DNA of 64,000 bases from Leadbetterella sp035299025 (GTDB lineage Bacteria; Bacteroidota; Bacteroidia; Cytophagales; Spirosomataceae): the NCBI GenBank assembly GCA_035299025.1, contig DATGXK010000007.1:1501940-1565939 (forward strand), read 5' to 3'. The notes beneath the pieces are model-generated. The model worked only from the letters and a program-made list of their open reading frames with translations. It did not search any database and was not told where the DNA came from. Below are positions 42,374 through 50,471 of the stretch, piece after piece (position 1 is the stretch's first letter; each line of letters begins with the position of its first letter). The translations under genes and the position numbers were made by a program.

Positions 42374-42831
42374 GGCAATATCGTTTAATGATACTTAAAT
42401 CGAACTGTTAATAACCTGTAACTATCCCACCAACAAATCGGAATTGAGAAAAACGAAGAATACTAAATTCCAAACTTATCGATTTACAAGAGAATCTTTT
42501 ATGGTTTTCATATTTAGATATTTACTGTGTCTGTTACGCCAATTTCTATGCCACTCATGAATATTCTATAAAGAAAACCATTTTGTATCCATTAAATAAA
42601 TTTTTAAGTAAAATCTTATTTTAAGGCTACCCGAATAAGGTCTTTTGGCATGCAGAAATAGGTTGTTTTTTACTTCTAAGAATTCATTAATCCTGGAATC
42701 CATGTGGGTAATGAAGATTATGATTGTATTATTTTTCAGATTTAATCATTGGAAAACAAGCCTTGCTTTATCGGAAAAAAGAGTTTACAGACACAAAAAC
42801 TGTTTTAATATTTCATAAACCAAAATTTAGT
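42374..42831. other. Gene-free AT-rich spacer
   Basis: No ORF, RNA gene or repeat stands out between the small ORF and the promoter at 42832. Several short stretches such as TTAAATCGAACTG and TTTTTAAGTAAAATCTTATTTTAAGG look like ordinary low-complexity spacer. Confidence 0.5.
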
Positions 42832-42861
42832 GTTGCAAATACTAAGCATTTAGTATTTTTG
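42832..42861 (+). promoter_or_regulatory. Promoter with internal dyad for the carboxynorspermidine dehydrogenase gene
   Basis: GTTG at 42832-42835 and TATTTTTG at 42854-42861 are spaced 18 bp, a good Bacteroidota -33/-7 pair, 28 bp before ATG 42890. Between them AATACTAA (42838-42845) and TTAGTATT (42850-42857) form an 8-bp inverted repeat that overlaps the -7 box, as a repressor site might. Confidence 0.55.
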
Positions 42862-42889
42862 CACCCGAATCAAAACTATCTACAAATAA

Positions 42890-44101
42890 ATGTCTAAAGT
42901 TCTTATAATTGGTGCTGGCGGAGTTGGAACAGTAGTAGCTCACAAATGTGCTCTGAACTCCCATGTTTTTACCGAAATCATGCTGGCCAGTCGTACAGTT
43001 AGTAAATGTGATAAAATTGCTGCTGATATCAAAGAAATGCACGGTGTTAGTATTAAAACCGCTGCTGTTGATGCCGACAATGTGCCGGAATTAGTAAAAT
43101 TGATTCAAGCATTTCAGCCAAAAATGGTTATCAATGTAGCTCTTCCTTACCAAGACCTGACCATTATGGACGCATGTTTGGAAACGGGTGTACATTATCT
43201 TGACACCGCCAACTACGAACCCAAAGACGTGGCTAAGTTTGAATACAGCTGGCAATGGGCTTATCAAGAACGTTTTAAGTCTGCAGGACTGATGGCTCTT
43301 CTGGGTTGTGGTTTTGACCCGGGCGTTACACAAGTCTATACAGCCTATGCCAACAAGCACTATTTCGACGAAATGCATTACCTAGACATCATCGACTGCA
43401 ATGCCGGTGACCACGGAAAAGCATTTGCTACGAATTTTAATCCAGAAATTAACATCAGAGAGATAACTCAACCTGGTCGCTATTGGGAAAATGGAGAGTG
43501 GGTTGAAATACCAGCTATGTCTATTCATAAACCGATCGACTACCCGAATATTGGACCTAAAGAGTCGTATGTTTTGTATCATGAAGAACTTGAATCATTG
43601 GTAAAAAACTTCCCTACTTTGAAAAGAGCGAGATTTTGGATGACTTTTGGTCAAGCTTACATTACACATTTACAAGTTTTGGAAAATGTTGGAATGACAA
43701 GCATTGCTCCTATCAAGTTTCAAGGCATGGACATTGTGCCACTTGAATTCTTAAAAGCTGTACTCCCAGCACCAGAGTCTTTGGGAGAAAATTACACAGG
43801 TCAAACCTCGATTGGTTGCCAAATAAAAGGAATAAAAGACGGCAAAGACCGCACTTATTATGTGTGGAATAACTGCCACCACGCTGAGGCTTACAAGGAA
43901 GTAAAATCTCAGGCAGTTTCTTATACTACTGGGGTTCCGGCGATGATTGGTGCAATGCTTATGTTGACCAACCAAGAATGGATGAAACCAGGTGTTTATA
44001 ATGTGGAAGAACTCAACCCAGATCCATTTATGGACTTGCTGAATATTCACGGACTACCGTGGAATGAGCAAGTAGATGGCGTTTTGCCGCATGAGTACTG
44101 A
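42890..44101 (+). CDS. Carboxynorspermidine/carboxyspermidine dehydrogenase (saccharopine dehydrogenase family)
   Basis: A 403-residue NADP-dependent enzyme. The Rossmann loop is VLIIGAGGVGTVVAHKCAL (4-22), followed by YLDTANYEPKDVAKFEYSWQWAYQERFKSAGLMALLGCGFDPGVTQVYTAYANKHYFDE, the family's substrate pocket. It condenses aspartate semialdehyde with putrescine or diaminopropane to carboxy-(nor)spermidine. The next enzyme, nspC, lies 2.4 kb downstream, with a cobalamin riboswitch and receptor gene inserted between. A terminator follows at 44125. Annotated saccharopine dehydrogenase homologues of this length near nspC are almost always this enzyme. Confidence 0.9.
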   Translation: MSKVLIIGAGGVGTVVAHKCALNSHVFTEIMLASRTVSKCDKIAADIKEMHGVSIKTAAVDADNVPELVKLIQAFQPKMVINVALPYQDLTIMDACLETGVHYLDTANYEPKDVAKFEYSWQWAYQERFKSAGLMALLGCGFDPGVTQVYTAYANKHYFDEMHYLDIIDCNAGDHGKAFATNFNPEINIREITQPGRYWENGEWVEIPAMSIHKPIDYPNIGPKESYVLYHEELESLVKNFPTLKRARFWMTFGQAYITHLQVLENVGMTSIAPIKFQGMDIVPLEFLKAVLPAPESLGENYTGQTSIGCQIKGIKDGKDRTYYVWNNCHHAEAYKEVKSQAVSYTTGVPAMIGAMLMLTNQEWMKPGVYNVEELNPDPFMDLLNIHGLPWNEQVDGVLPHEY

Positions 44102-44124
44102 GCGAAAGCGAAGATATTTCATTT

Positions 44125-44151
44125 AAAAAGCAGCATTCGCTGCTTTTTTTT
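44125..44151 (+). terminator. Rho-independent terminator
   Basis: AAAAAGCAGC and GCTGCTTTTT form a 10-bp stem around ATTC, followed by more Ts. It ends the dehydrogenase transcript, 23 bp past the stop. Confidence 0.85.
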
Positions 44152-44163
44152 GTTCACGTTAAT

Positions 44164-44171
44164 TACCTTTG
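44164..44171 (+). promoter_or_regulatory. Candidate -7 element of the cobalamin-riboswitch transcript
   Basis: TACCTTTG matches TAnnTTTG perfectly and lies 13-20 bp before the aptamer starts, the distance expected if transcription begins just upstream of it. A -33 TTTG is found only 11 bp upstream (44149), too close. Confidence 0.5.
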
Positions 44172-44183
44172 CCTCAGTTTTAG

Positions 44184-44353
44184 GGTTCAAAGGTGCATTT
44201 CTTGCATCGAATGAATAATAGGGAATCACGTTGAAGTCGTGAGCTGTCCCCGCAACTGTGCGGTTTATTTGTTTCATTTTACCTCTAAGCCACTGATAAG
44301 CAAAAACTTATTGGGAAGGCAAAAATGAAAAACCAAGCCAGGAGACCTGCCCC
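44184..44353 (+). ncRNA. Cobalamin (adenosylcobalamin-type) riboswitch
   Basis: The conserved blocks occur in order: AGGTGC (about 44191), GGGAATCACG..GTCGTGAGCTGTCCCCGCAACTGTG (44221-44260), AGCCACTG (44288-44295), GGGAAGGC (44313-44320) and the B12 box GCCAGGAGACCTGCC (44337-44351). It controls the BtuB-like receptor gene starting 80 bp downstream. A weak GC hairpin (GGCG 44379 with CGCC 44403) followed by a T-rich run (44408-44422) could be the off-state terminator; that part is inference. Confidence 0.93.
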
Positions 44354-44433
44354 AAAATTATCCTTTTTGCTATCATACGGCGGATGTATAGCAACGAGCG
44401 GTCGCCCATTTTTTATTTTTTTACAAAAAACAA

Positions 44434-46395
44434 ATGTTTCAAACATTCAAAAAAGTCCTTTTTGTGGGAATAATCCTACAAGCAAATCTCTCGTTTTCGC
44501 AGTCTGAAAACCAACTTCAAGATGTAGTAATTACAGCCAACAAGTACCCTCAAAAACTGGATCAAACGGGTAAAGTCCTCACAGTAATTGGAGATTCTTT
44601 AATCAAGGCCAACATAGGCCTTAGTGTAGGGCAACTCCTAAGTCAGCAAGTTGGTGTAATGGTAATTGGTAGCGGACAAACAGCCGGAAGTACCCAAAAC
44701 GTGTCTCTACGAGGAGTGAATTTTGGTCATACTTTGATACTAATTGATGGAGTACCTGTAAACGAGGCTTCGGGTATCGGAAGCACATTCGACATTAATC
44801 TATTATCGTTGCAACAAATTGAGCGAATAGAAATCATGAAAAACGGACAGTCGAGTCTTTATGGTTCGGATGCCATAGGAGGCGTGGTTAACATAATTAC
44901 AAATCGAAAAAGCAAAGAAAAAGGTAGCATTTCGGCCAGTTTGGCCACTGGAACACAGAAAACGCTTCAAGCCAACTTTGGAATTTTTGGCACGATAAAT
45001 AAGACCAACTATAATTTCTCGCAGTCTTTGTCCAGCACAGGAGGCTTTTCTACTGCAGCTCCAAAAACTGAAACTGAAAAGTTTGAAAACGATGGATTCA
45101 AAACCTCCAATTCTCAACTTTCTATTACCCATGAATTAACTAAAAAACTAACAATCAACGTATTATACAGATTCAATACCTACAAAACTGACCTTGACGA
45201 AGGTGCTTTTGTTGACGACAAAGACTACACTTATTTGAGCAAAAACAATCAAGTTGGTGGTGGATTGTCATGGCAGCTACCAAAAGGTAAATTGGTGTTC
45301 AATTATCTTTACAATCAAACGTATCGCAATTTCAAAAACGACAGTAGTGATGTTGCAGCGAGTGCTTTCGCAAAATATTCAAACACAGATTATACTTCCA
45401 AAGCCTCTTATGCAGAGATTTTCACAAATTTCAAATTGCACAAAACCACGGAGTGGCTGATCGGAGCTGATTATAGGACTCAAAATATGGCCTATGATTA
45501 TTTTTCAGTAAGTGCTTTTGGGCCATATACCGATACCCCAATCCTGGCAGATTTGGCCAAAATAAATAACCAAAGTATCTATAGTTCACTAAATGTAAAT
45601 CTCGAAAGCGGCCTTGGATTGGAATTGGGCGGCAGATTTAATAATCACTCTGTCTATGGAAACAATTTTACGTATTCCATAAATCCATTTTATGTGGTAA
45701 ATGACTATATTAAGTTTTTTGCTACTGCTTCTAGCAGTTTCAAAAATCCCGCACTTTACCAGTTGTATTCTCCCTATGGCAATCTTGAATTGAAGCCTGA
45801 AAACGCCAGAACGATAGATTTGGGTTGGCAGTTTTTCGGAAAATCGAAGTCTAATTTCTTGAGAATGGTATATTTCAATAGACAATATACTGACCTCATT
45901 TCTTTCCTTTCAACCAGTAAACCGCCTTATGGTCAATATATTAATCTTGCAGAGCAAAACAATGAAGGCTTAGAAATGGATGGAAATTTGAATTGCAAAC
46001 AACTCTCATTTTCTGCCAACTATACATTTTTGGATGGCAAAATATCTGATGATTTAAAATCAAACGCCAAAGAAATCAACGCCTTTTTGAGAAGACCTAA
46101 TCACAATTTAAACCTTACGGCTTCCTATAACTTTAGTTCAAAACTCAAAGGCTCAGTGAGTGCCCAGCATTTAAGCAAAAGAAATGACTTGTATTACAAC
46201 AGCGATACTTTTGGAAACGAGGCAGTTATTCTTGATGGTTTTACTCAAATACATACCAATTGGAATTATAAAATAAATGAGTCAGTAGGCGTATTTTTGA
46301 ATATTCAAAATCTTACAAATAAATCATTTACAGAGATTTACGGGTATTCATCTAGACCATTTACAGCTTTAATTGGTTTAAGTTTCGCAAAATAA
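44434..46395 (+). CDS. btuB: BtuB-like TonB-dependent vitamin B12 receptor
   Basis: A 653-residue outer-membrane receptor. Signal peptide MFQTFKKVLFVGIILQANLSFSQ, then a TonB-box-like stretch (ENQLQDVVITANKYPQ, about 25-40), a plug with VSLRGVNFGHTLILIDGVPVNEASG (about 88-112) and IEIMKNGQSSLYGSDAIGGVVNIIT (about 133-158), and a beta-barrel ending PFTALIGLSFAK. It lacks the N-terminal carboxypeptidase-like domain of most Bacteroidota receptors. The upstream cobalamin riboswitch makes corrinoid uptake the probable role, repressed when B12 is plentiful. No btuFCD genes follow. Confidence 0.92.
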   Translation: MFQTFKKVLFVGIILQANLSFSQSENQLQDVVITANKYPQKLDQTGKVLTVIGDSLIKANIGLSVGQLLSQQVGVMVIGSGQTAGSTQNVSLRGVNFGHTLILIDGVPVNEASGIGSTFDINLLSLQQIERIEIMKNGQSSLYGSDAIGGVVNIITNRKSKEKGSISASLATGTQKTLQANFGIFGTINKTNYNFSQSLSSTGGFSTAAPKTETEKFENDGFKTSNSQLSITHELTKKLTINVLYRFNTYKTDLDEGAFVDDKDYTYLSKNNQVGGGLSWQLPKGKLVFNYLYNQTYRNFKNDSSDVAASAFAKYSNTDYTSKASYAEIFTNFKLHKTTEWLIGADYRTQNMAYDYFSVSAFGPYTDTPILADLAKINNQSIYSSLNVNLESGLGLELGGRFNNHSVYGNNFTYSINPFYVVNDYIKFFATASSSFKNPALYQLYSPYGNLELKPENARTIDLGWQFFGKSKSNFLRMVYFNRQYTDLISFLSTSKPPYGQYINLAEQNNEGLEMDGNLNCKQLSFSANYTFLDGKISDDLKSNAKEINAFLRRPNHNLNLTASYNFSSKLKGSVSAQHLSKRNDLYYNSDTFGNEAVILDGFTQIHTNWNYKINESVGVFLNIQNLTNKSFTEIYGYSSRPFTALIGLSFAK

Positions 46396-46418
46396 TTTTC
46401 GAAAAACCGACATTATTG

Positions 46419-46454
46419 CCGCCAAAGATTCAATTTCTTTGGCGGTATTTTTTT
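46419..46454 (+). terminator. Rho-independent terminator after btuB
   Basis: CCGCCAAAGA and TCTTTGGCGG make a 10-bp stem with a 7-base loop, followed by a T-run. It separates btuB from nspC. Confidence 0.85.
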
Positions 46455-46485
46455 GATTGAGTATTTTCGCATAAAAAACAAACAA

Positions 46486-47622
46486 ATGGCAATAGACTTC
46501 TCACAAATACCTTCTCCATGCTACGTTTTAGAAGAAAAACTTCTCCGCAAAAACCTTGAATTGATCAACCGAGTTCAGACCGAATCTGGTGCTGAAATCA
46601 TCTTGGCCTTAAAAGGTTTTTCGATGTACAAGATGTTCCCGATGGTCAAAAAATACCTTTCGGGTGCAACTGCGAGTTCGCTGAATGAAGCGAGATTGAT
46701 TGCGGAAGAGATGGGTTGTCTTGCTCATACATACTGCCCTGCTTACAAACCAGAAGAATTTGAACAGATATTGGGCTACAGTAGCCATATTTCTTTCAAC
46801 TCGATGAACCAGTACAAACAGTTCAAATCTCAGGTAGAAAAATCAGAGAAAAAAGTCTCTATGGGCTTGAGAATCAACCCACAATATGCCGAAGTGAGTA
46901 CGGATATGTACAATCCGTGTGTAGTAGGTTCGCGATTGGGCATTACGAGAGAAGCTCTTGGAGACACTTTACCAGAAGGAATTGAAGGCCTACATTCGCA
47001 CACCATGTGCGAGAATGATTCTTATGTTTTGGAACGAACATTGGTTCATATCGAAGAAAAATTCGGTGATTTGTTGCACCAAATCAAATGGTTGAATCTG
47101 GGAGGTGGGCATTTGATGACCCGTGAAGGCTACGACCATACACATTTGATTTCTATCATAAAACGCTTAAAATCAACTTACAATATAGACATCATATTGG
47201 AACCAGGCTCTGCCATTGCATGGCAAACTGGATATTTGAGAAGTAGAGTGTTGGATATTGTGGATGCCCAAGGAATTGATGTGGCCATATTGGACATTTC
47301 GTTTGCGGCCCACATGCCCGATACTTTAGAAATGCCCTATAAACCCAAAGTTTGGGGTGCCACAGATGCCGAAAAAGGAAAACCAACTTACCGATTAGGC
47401 GGAATGACTTGTCTGGCAGGCGATTATATGTCGGAGTATTCGTTTGAAAAGCCTTTAGAAATTGGAGATACCGTCATTTTTGATGACATGATTCATTATA
47501 CCATGGTAAAAACCACTACTTTTAATGGAGTAGGATTGCCGTCAATAGGTATTTGGCACGAAGATGACACTTTTGAATTGGTTAAAAGCTTCGGTTTTGA
47601 GAGTTTTAAGGAGAAGATCTGA
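46486..47622 (+). CDS. nspC: Carboxynorspermidine decarboxylase
   Basis: ATG at 46486 gives 378 residues; the open frame reaches a TTG at 46453, inside the preceding terminator. It is a fold-III PLP decarboxylase: the PLP lysine is K43 in ILALKGFSMYKMF, and LHSHTMCENDSYVLERTL, WLNLGGGHLMTREGYD and EPGSAIAWQTGYL follow in order. It converts carboxy-(nor)spermidine to (nor)spermidine. Together with the dehydrogenase at 42890 it completes the alternative polyamine pathway used in Bacteroidota. It has its own unit, as a terminator lies directly before it. Confidence 0.94.
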   Translation: MAIDFSQIPSPCYVLEEKLLRKNLELINRVQTESGAEIILALKGFSMYKMFPMVKKYLSGATASSLNEARLIAEEMGCLAHTYCPAYKPEEFEQILGYSSHISFNSMNQYKQFKSQVEKSEKKVSMGLRINPQYAEVSTDMYNPCVVGSRLGITREALGDTLPEGIEGLHSHTMCENDSYVLERTLVHIEEKFGDLLHQIKWLNLGGGHLMTREGYDHTHLISIIKRLKSTYNIDIILEPGSAIAWQTGYLRSRVLDIVDAQGIDVAILDISFAAHMPDTLEMPYKPKVWGATDAEKGKPTYRLGGMTCLAGDYMSEYSFEKPLEIGDTVIFDDMIHYTMVKTTTFNGVGLPSIGIWHEDDTFELVKSFGFESFKEKI

Positions 47623-47706
47623 TTGTTGATATTGCACGCAGATAAAACCGATTTTGCTGATTATCGCAGAAATGTTTTTTTTAAATTCAAACTTCTCTAT
47701 ATCATT
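47623..47706. repeat. Spacer resembling CGCAGAT..GATT flank of GxxExxY genes
   Basis: Contains CACGCAGATAAAACCGATTT and TGCTGATTATCGCAG. Related pieces (AATCAGATAAACGAATTTGC and AAATCTGTTTCATCTGTG) follow the pseudogene at 48093-48150. Such CGCAGAT/GATT repeats commonly flank GxxExxY family genes, as far as I recall. Confidence 0.4.
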
Positions 47707-48102
47707 ATGGGTTATATTTATTCTGACATCACAGCGAAGATCATTAAAATATTCTAGAAAGTTTACAACACTTTGGGATATGGATTCTTGGAAAAAGTTT
47801 ATGAAAATGCAATGTTCTTTGAGTTAGAAAAAAACGGCTTTACATGTGAAAAATAAAAAAAGTTAGATGTCTTTTACGAAAATCAACAAGTAGGATTTTA
47901 TTTTCCAGACTTAATAGTCGACGACAAAATAATTATTGAACTTAAAGCGAGTGAAACTTTAGCAGAAGCACATGAATTTCAATTGATTAATTACTTAAAA
48001 GCGACAGACATTGAGTTAGGGCTTCTCTTAAATTTTGGGAAAACACCAGGAATTAAAAGAAAAATCTTTTTGAATGAAAATAAAAAAAACAGAATCAGAT
48101 AA
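47707..48102 (+). pseudogene. GxxExxY family protein, broken by two in-frame stops
   Basis: One frame of 132 codons reads through as a GxxExxY protein except for TAG at codon 17 (47755) and TAA at codon 50 (47854). Family parts on either side are intact: LGYGFLEKVYENAM, supplying GFLEKVY, the name-giving motif; YFPDLIVDDKIIIELKA, a PD-(D/E)xK-nuclease-like site; and HEFQLINYLKATDIELGLLLNFG. Each stop is one base from a common residue at that place (Glu or Gln). There is no frameshift, so decay is recent. An alternative is readthrough or a sequencing error at two sites, which is less likely. Confidence 0.85.
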
Positions 48103-48164
48103 ACGAATTTGCATAGAAAATCAGAAAAAATCTGTTTCATCTGTGTTCTAAATAAAGAAAAACT

Positions 48165-49268
48165 ATGCTAGGATTTCAATTTTCAGATTTTAAGCCAGAC
48201 GAAAAGAAAAATACGGGATTCGAGAAACTCCTTGATATTTTTCAACAACTTCTTTTGATATTTTCAGGCAATGTATCTGAGGCTTTGGCTTACATGAACG
48301 ACCTAGACAGGCAATATAAACTCACGGACGATAAATATGGTATTGCTGATTTCATAGACGAACTCAAAGAAAAAGGTTACTTGACCGAAGCCGAGGGCGA
48401 TGGTGAGATGATCATGACACCAAAATCTGAGCAGAGTATCAGAAAACGCAGCTTGGAGGAGATTTTCGGTAAATTGAAAAGAGCAAAATCTACAGGAAAT
48501 CATAGAACTGCATTCACTGGTACTTCTGACGAAAACAGCAGTGATATTCGGTCTTTTCAGTTTGGAGATGGTCTCGACCAAATATCCATGACGGAGTCTA
48601 TCCGCAATGCCCAAATAAACAATGGCATGAGTGACGATTTGGTCATTTATGAAAAAGATTTGGAAGTAACAGACAGAGAATCAAACATCCAGACCTCCAC
48701 TGTTTTGATGATAGACATCAGCCATTCGATGATTTTATATGGTGAAGACCGCATAACTCCCGCCAAAAAAGTAGCTTTGGCCATGGCTGAAATCATTAGG
48801 ACTCGTTATCCGAAAGATACTTTGGATATCATAGTTTTCGGAAATGACGCTTGGCAAATTTCGCTCAAAGATATCCCATATCTAGAAGTTGGGCCTTATC
48901 ATACCAATACTGTGGCAGGTTTAGAACTTGCTATGGATTTGTTGCGAAGAAGAAAAACCAAAAACAAGCAGATTTTTATGATAACCGACGGCAAACCTAC
49001 TTGCCTTAAAGAAGGAATCAGATATTATAAGAATAGTTTTGGTTTGGACAGAAAAATCGTAAACAAAACCTTCAATATAGCCGCTCAAGCACGAAGATTA
49101 AATATACCAATAACAACATTTATGATTGCACAAGATGCTTATTTAAAGCAATTTGTGCACGAATTTACCGAAATCAATAAAGGCCGAGCCTACTACAGTA
49201 ATCTTGATGGATTAGGCGGTTTTGTGCTTGAGGATTTTGAGAGAAATAGACGGAGGAAGGTTAAATGA
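48165..49268 (+). CDS. VWA domain protein
   Basis: A 367-residue protein of the von Willebrand factor A type. The MIDAS motif is MIDISHSM with D184, S186 and S188, the later Thr and Asp sites are in NTVAGLEL and MITDGKPT. The 170-residue N-terminal region is helical and charged and has no named domain. This arrangement is that of the VWA partner of MoxR/magnesium-chelatase-type AAA+ ATPases, but no such ATPase gene lies next to it here. It is cytoplasmic (no signal peptide). Function is likely chaperone-like or metal insertion, by analogy only. Confidence 0.85.
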   Translation: MLGFQFSDFKPDEKKNTGFEKLLDIFQQLLLIFSGNVSEALAYMNDLDRQYKLTDDKYGIADFIDELKEKGYLTEAEGDGEMIMTPKSEQSIRKRSLEEIFGKLKRAKSTGNHRTAFTGTSDENSSDIRSFQFGDGLDQISMTESIRNAQINNGMSDDLVIYEKDLEVTDRESNIQTSTVLMIDISHSMILYGEDRITPAKKVALAMAEIIRTRYPKDTLDIIVFGNDAWQISLKDIPYLEVGPYHTNTVAGLELAMDLLRRRKTKNKQIFMITDGKPTCLKEGIRYYKNSFGLDRKIVNKTFNIAAQARRLNIPITTFMIAQDAYLKQFVHEFTEINKGRAYYSNLDGLGGFVLEDFERNRRRKVK

Positions 49269-49276
49269 GTGGAGAA

Positions 49277-49318
49277 TTGTGAGTGCCGAGTTGTGAGTTG
49301 TGAGTGCCGAGTTGTGAG
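49277..49318. repeat. Tandem 21-bp repeat, two exact copies
   Basis: The unit TTGTGAGTGCCGAGTTGTGAG occurs twice in a row (49277-49297 and 49298-49318) directly after the VWA gene. It is built from TTGTGAGT and GTGCCGAG pieces. Similar GAGTTGTGAG strings are common low-complexity spacers in Bacteroidota. Confidence 0.9.
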
Positions 49319-49381
49319 TAAAATAAGTTTTATTAGAATATATAAAAGCTAATGGCCAATTGCTAAAAGCTATTAACGAAA

Positions 49382-50068
49382 ATGACCCTAAAAGAACGCT
49401 ATAAAAGTTTAGTTGAATATTTTGAGGCAAATATGCCCAATCCTGAAACGGAGTTAAACTATTCGAATCCTTATGAATTGTTGGTAGCGGTGATTCTATC
49501 AGCACAATGTACCGACAAACGGGTAAACATTATTACACCTGAGCTTTTCAAGCGTTTTCCGAATGCCACAAGTCTCTCAAGATCTGATTCTGACGAGGTT
49601 TTTGAGTATATCAAAAGCATTTCGTATCCCAACAATAAAGCCAAACACTTGGTGGGCATGGCCAAAATTCTGGTAGAAGAATTCAACAATGTAGTACCTG
49701 ATACTATTGACGACCTCACCAAAATGCCAGGTGTAGGTAGAAAAACTGCTAATGTAATAGCATCGGTAATTCACAATCAGCCCACAATGGCGGTGGACAC
49801 GCATGTTTTTAGAGTTTCTCACCGATTAGGCTTGGTGAGTTTAAAGGCGAAAAATCCATTTTTAGTAGAAAAGGAGTTGGTTAAGCTATTTGATGAAGAA
49901 ATTATCCCCAAGGCACACCATTGGTTGATCTTACATGGGCGATACACCTGTTTGGCTAGAAGTCCAAAATGCTCAGAGTGCGGAATTACTAATTTGTGCA
50001 AGTCTTACGAAAAAATACAGAAATTTGGCATAGCTGAAGTTGACAAAAAACTGCCCTCGATTAGCTGA
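49382..50068 (+). CDS. nth: Endonuclease III
   Basis: A 228-residue base-excision repair enzyme (DNA glycosylase/AP lyase for oxidised pyrimidines). The helix-hairpin-helix MPGVGRKTANVIAS carries catalytic K121, and AVDTHVFRVSHRLG carries D139. The [4Fe-4S] cluster is ligated by C190, C197, C200 and C206 (CLARSPKCSECGITNLC, spacing C-x6-C-x2-C-x5-C). Length matches the family. Convergent with a small membrane protein gene after 4 bp. Confidence 0.96.
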   Translation: MTLKERYKSLVEYFEANMPNPETELNYSNPYELLVAVILSAQCTDKRVNIITPELFKRFPNATSLSRSDSDEVFEYIKSISYPNNKAKHLVGMAKILVEEFNNVVPDTIDDLTKMPGVGRKTANVIASVIHNQPTMAVDTHVFRVSHRLGLVSLKAKNPFLVEKELVKLFDEEIIPKAHHWLILHGRYTCLARSPKCSECGITNLCKSYEKIQKFGIAEVDKKLPSIS

Positions 50069-50072
50069 CCTT

Positions 50073-50369
50073 CTATAAACTTCTGATTTTTCTAAGCACT
50101 GCTACTCCCATCAAAAAAAATATTGCAGGAAGTAAAGTTACTAGAAAGGCATTCAGAAAAACACCATCGTCGAAATAATCCCAAGCAAGTTTATAAGCTA
50201 AAGCAAAAATAGCTGGATAAGCAATAAAGCCCAAAGGGAGAAAAAACAAGTAGACGGGATTGGCATTTTTGTGCTTATTGAGCAAATAAAAAAACTGACT
50301 ATTGAAAAAAAACCAATAGTAGAGCGTAATTGCCCCGATTCCCTGAAAAGTCAATAATAAGTATAGCAT
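50073..50369 (-). CDS. Hypothetical small membrane protein
   Basis: A 98-residue protein with three predicted membrane helices (about 1-20, 38-62 and 70-92) and short basic loops; the last helix runs into VLRKIRSL. No motif is recognised. It faces nth tail to tail with a 4-bp gap and is not in an operon with the M20 gene on its other side, because a hairpin and a 102-bp spacer lie between. Its start ATG 50369 is the first Met in frame. Confidence 0.65.
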   Translation of the reverse strand: MLYLLLTFQGIGAITLYYWFFFNSQFFYLLNKHKNANPVYLFFLPLGFIAYPAIFALAYKLAWDYFDDGVFLNAFLVTLLPAIFFLMGVAVLRKIRSL

Positions 50370-50436
50370 AAAGTCGTTTGATTATGCTAAATTATAGAAA
50401 AGATGATGCCAGAGAGACAAATGGGTATGACTATTC

Positions 50437-50463
50437 GATATTTGGTAAGTTATACCAAATATC
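50437..50463. other. 11-bp hairpin in the spacer before the amidohydrolase stop
   Basis: GATATTTGGTA and TACCAAATATC form a perfect 11-bp stem over AGTTA, ending 9 bp from the M20 gene's stop. It has no T-run, so it might be a processing site or operator rather than a terminator. Confidence 0.4.
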
Positions 50464-50471
50464 TGGCGAAA

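Noticed and set aside
44325..44507. Plus-strand 60-codon ORF across the riboswitch end and btuB start
   Set aside because: It overlaps the B12 box and the receptor start in another frame, with no family match.
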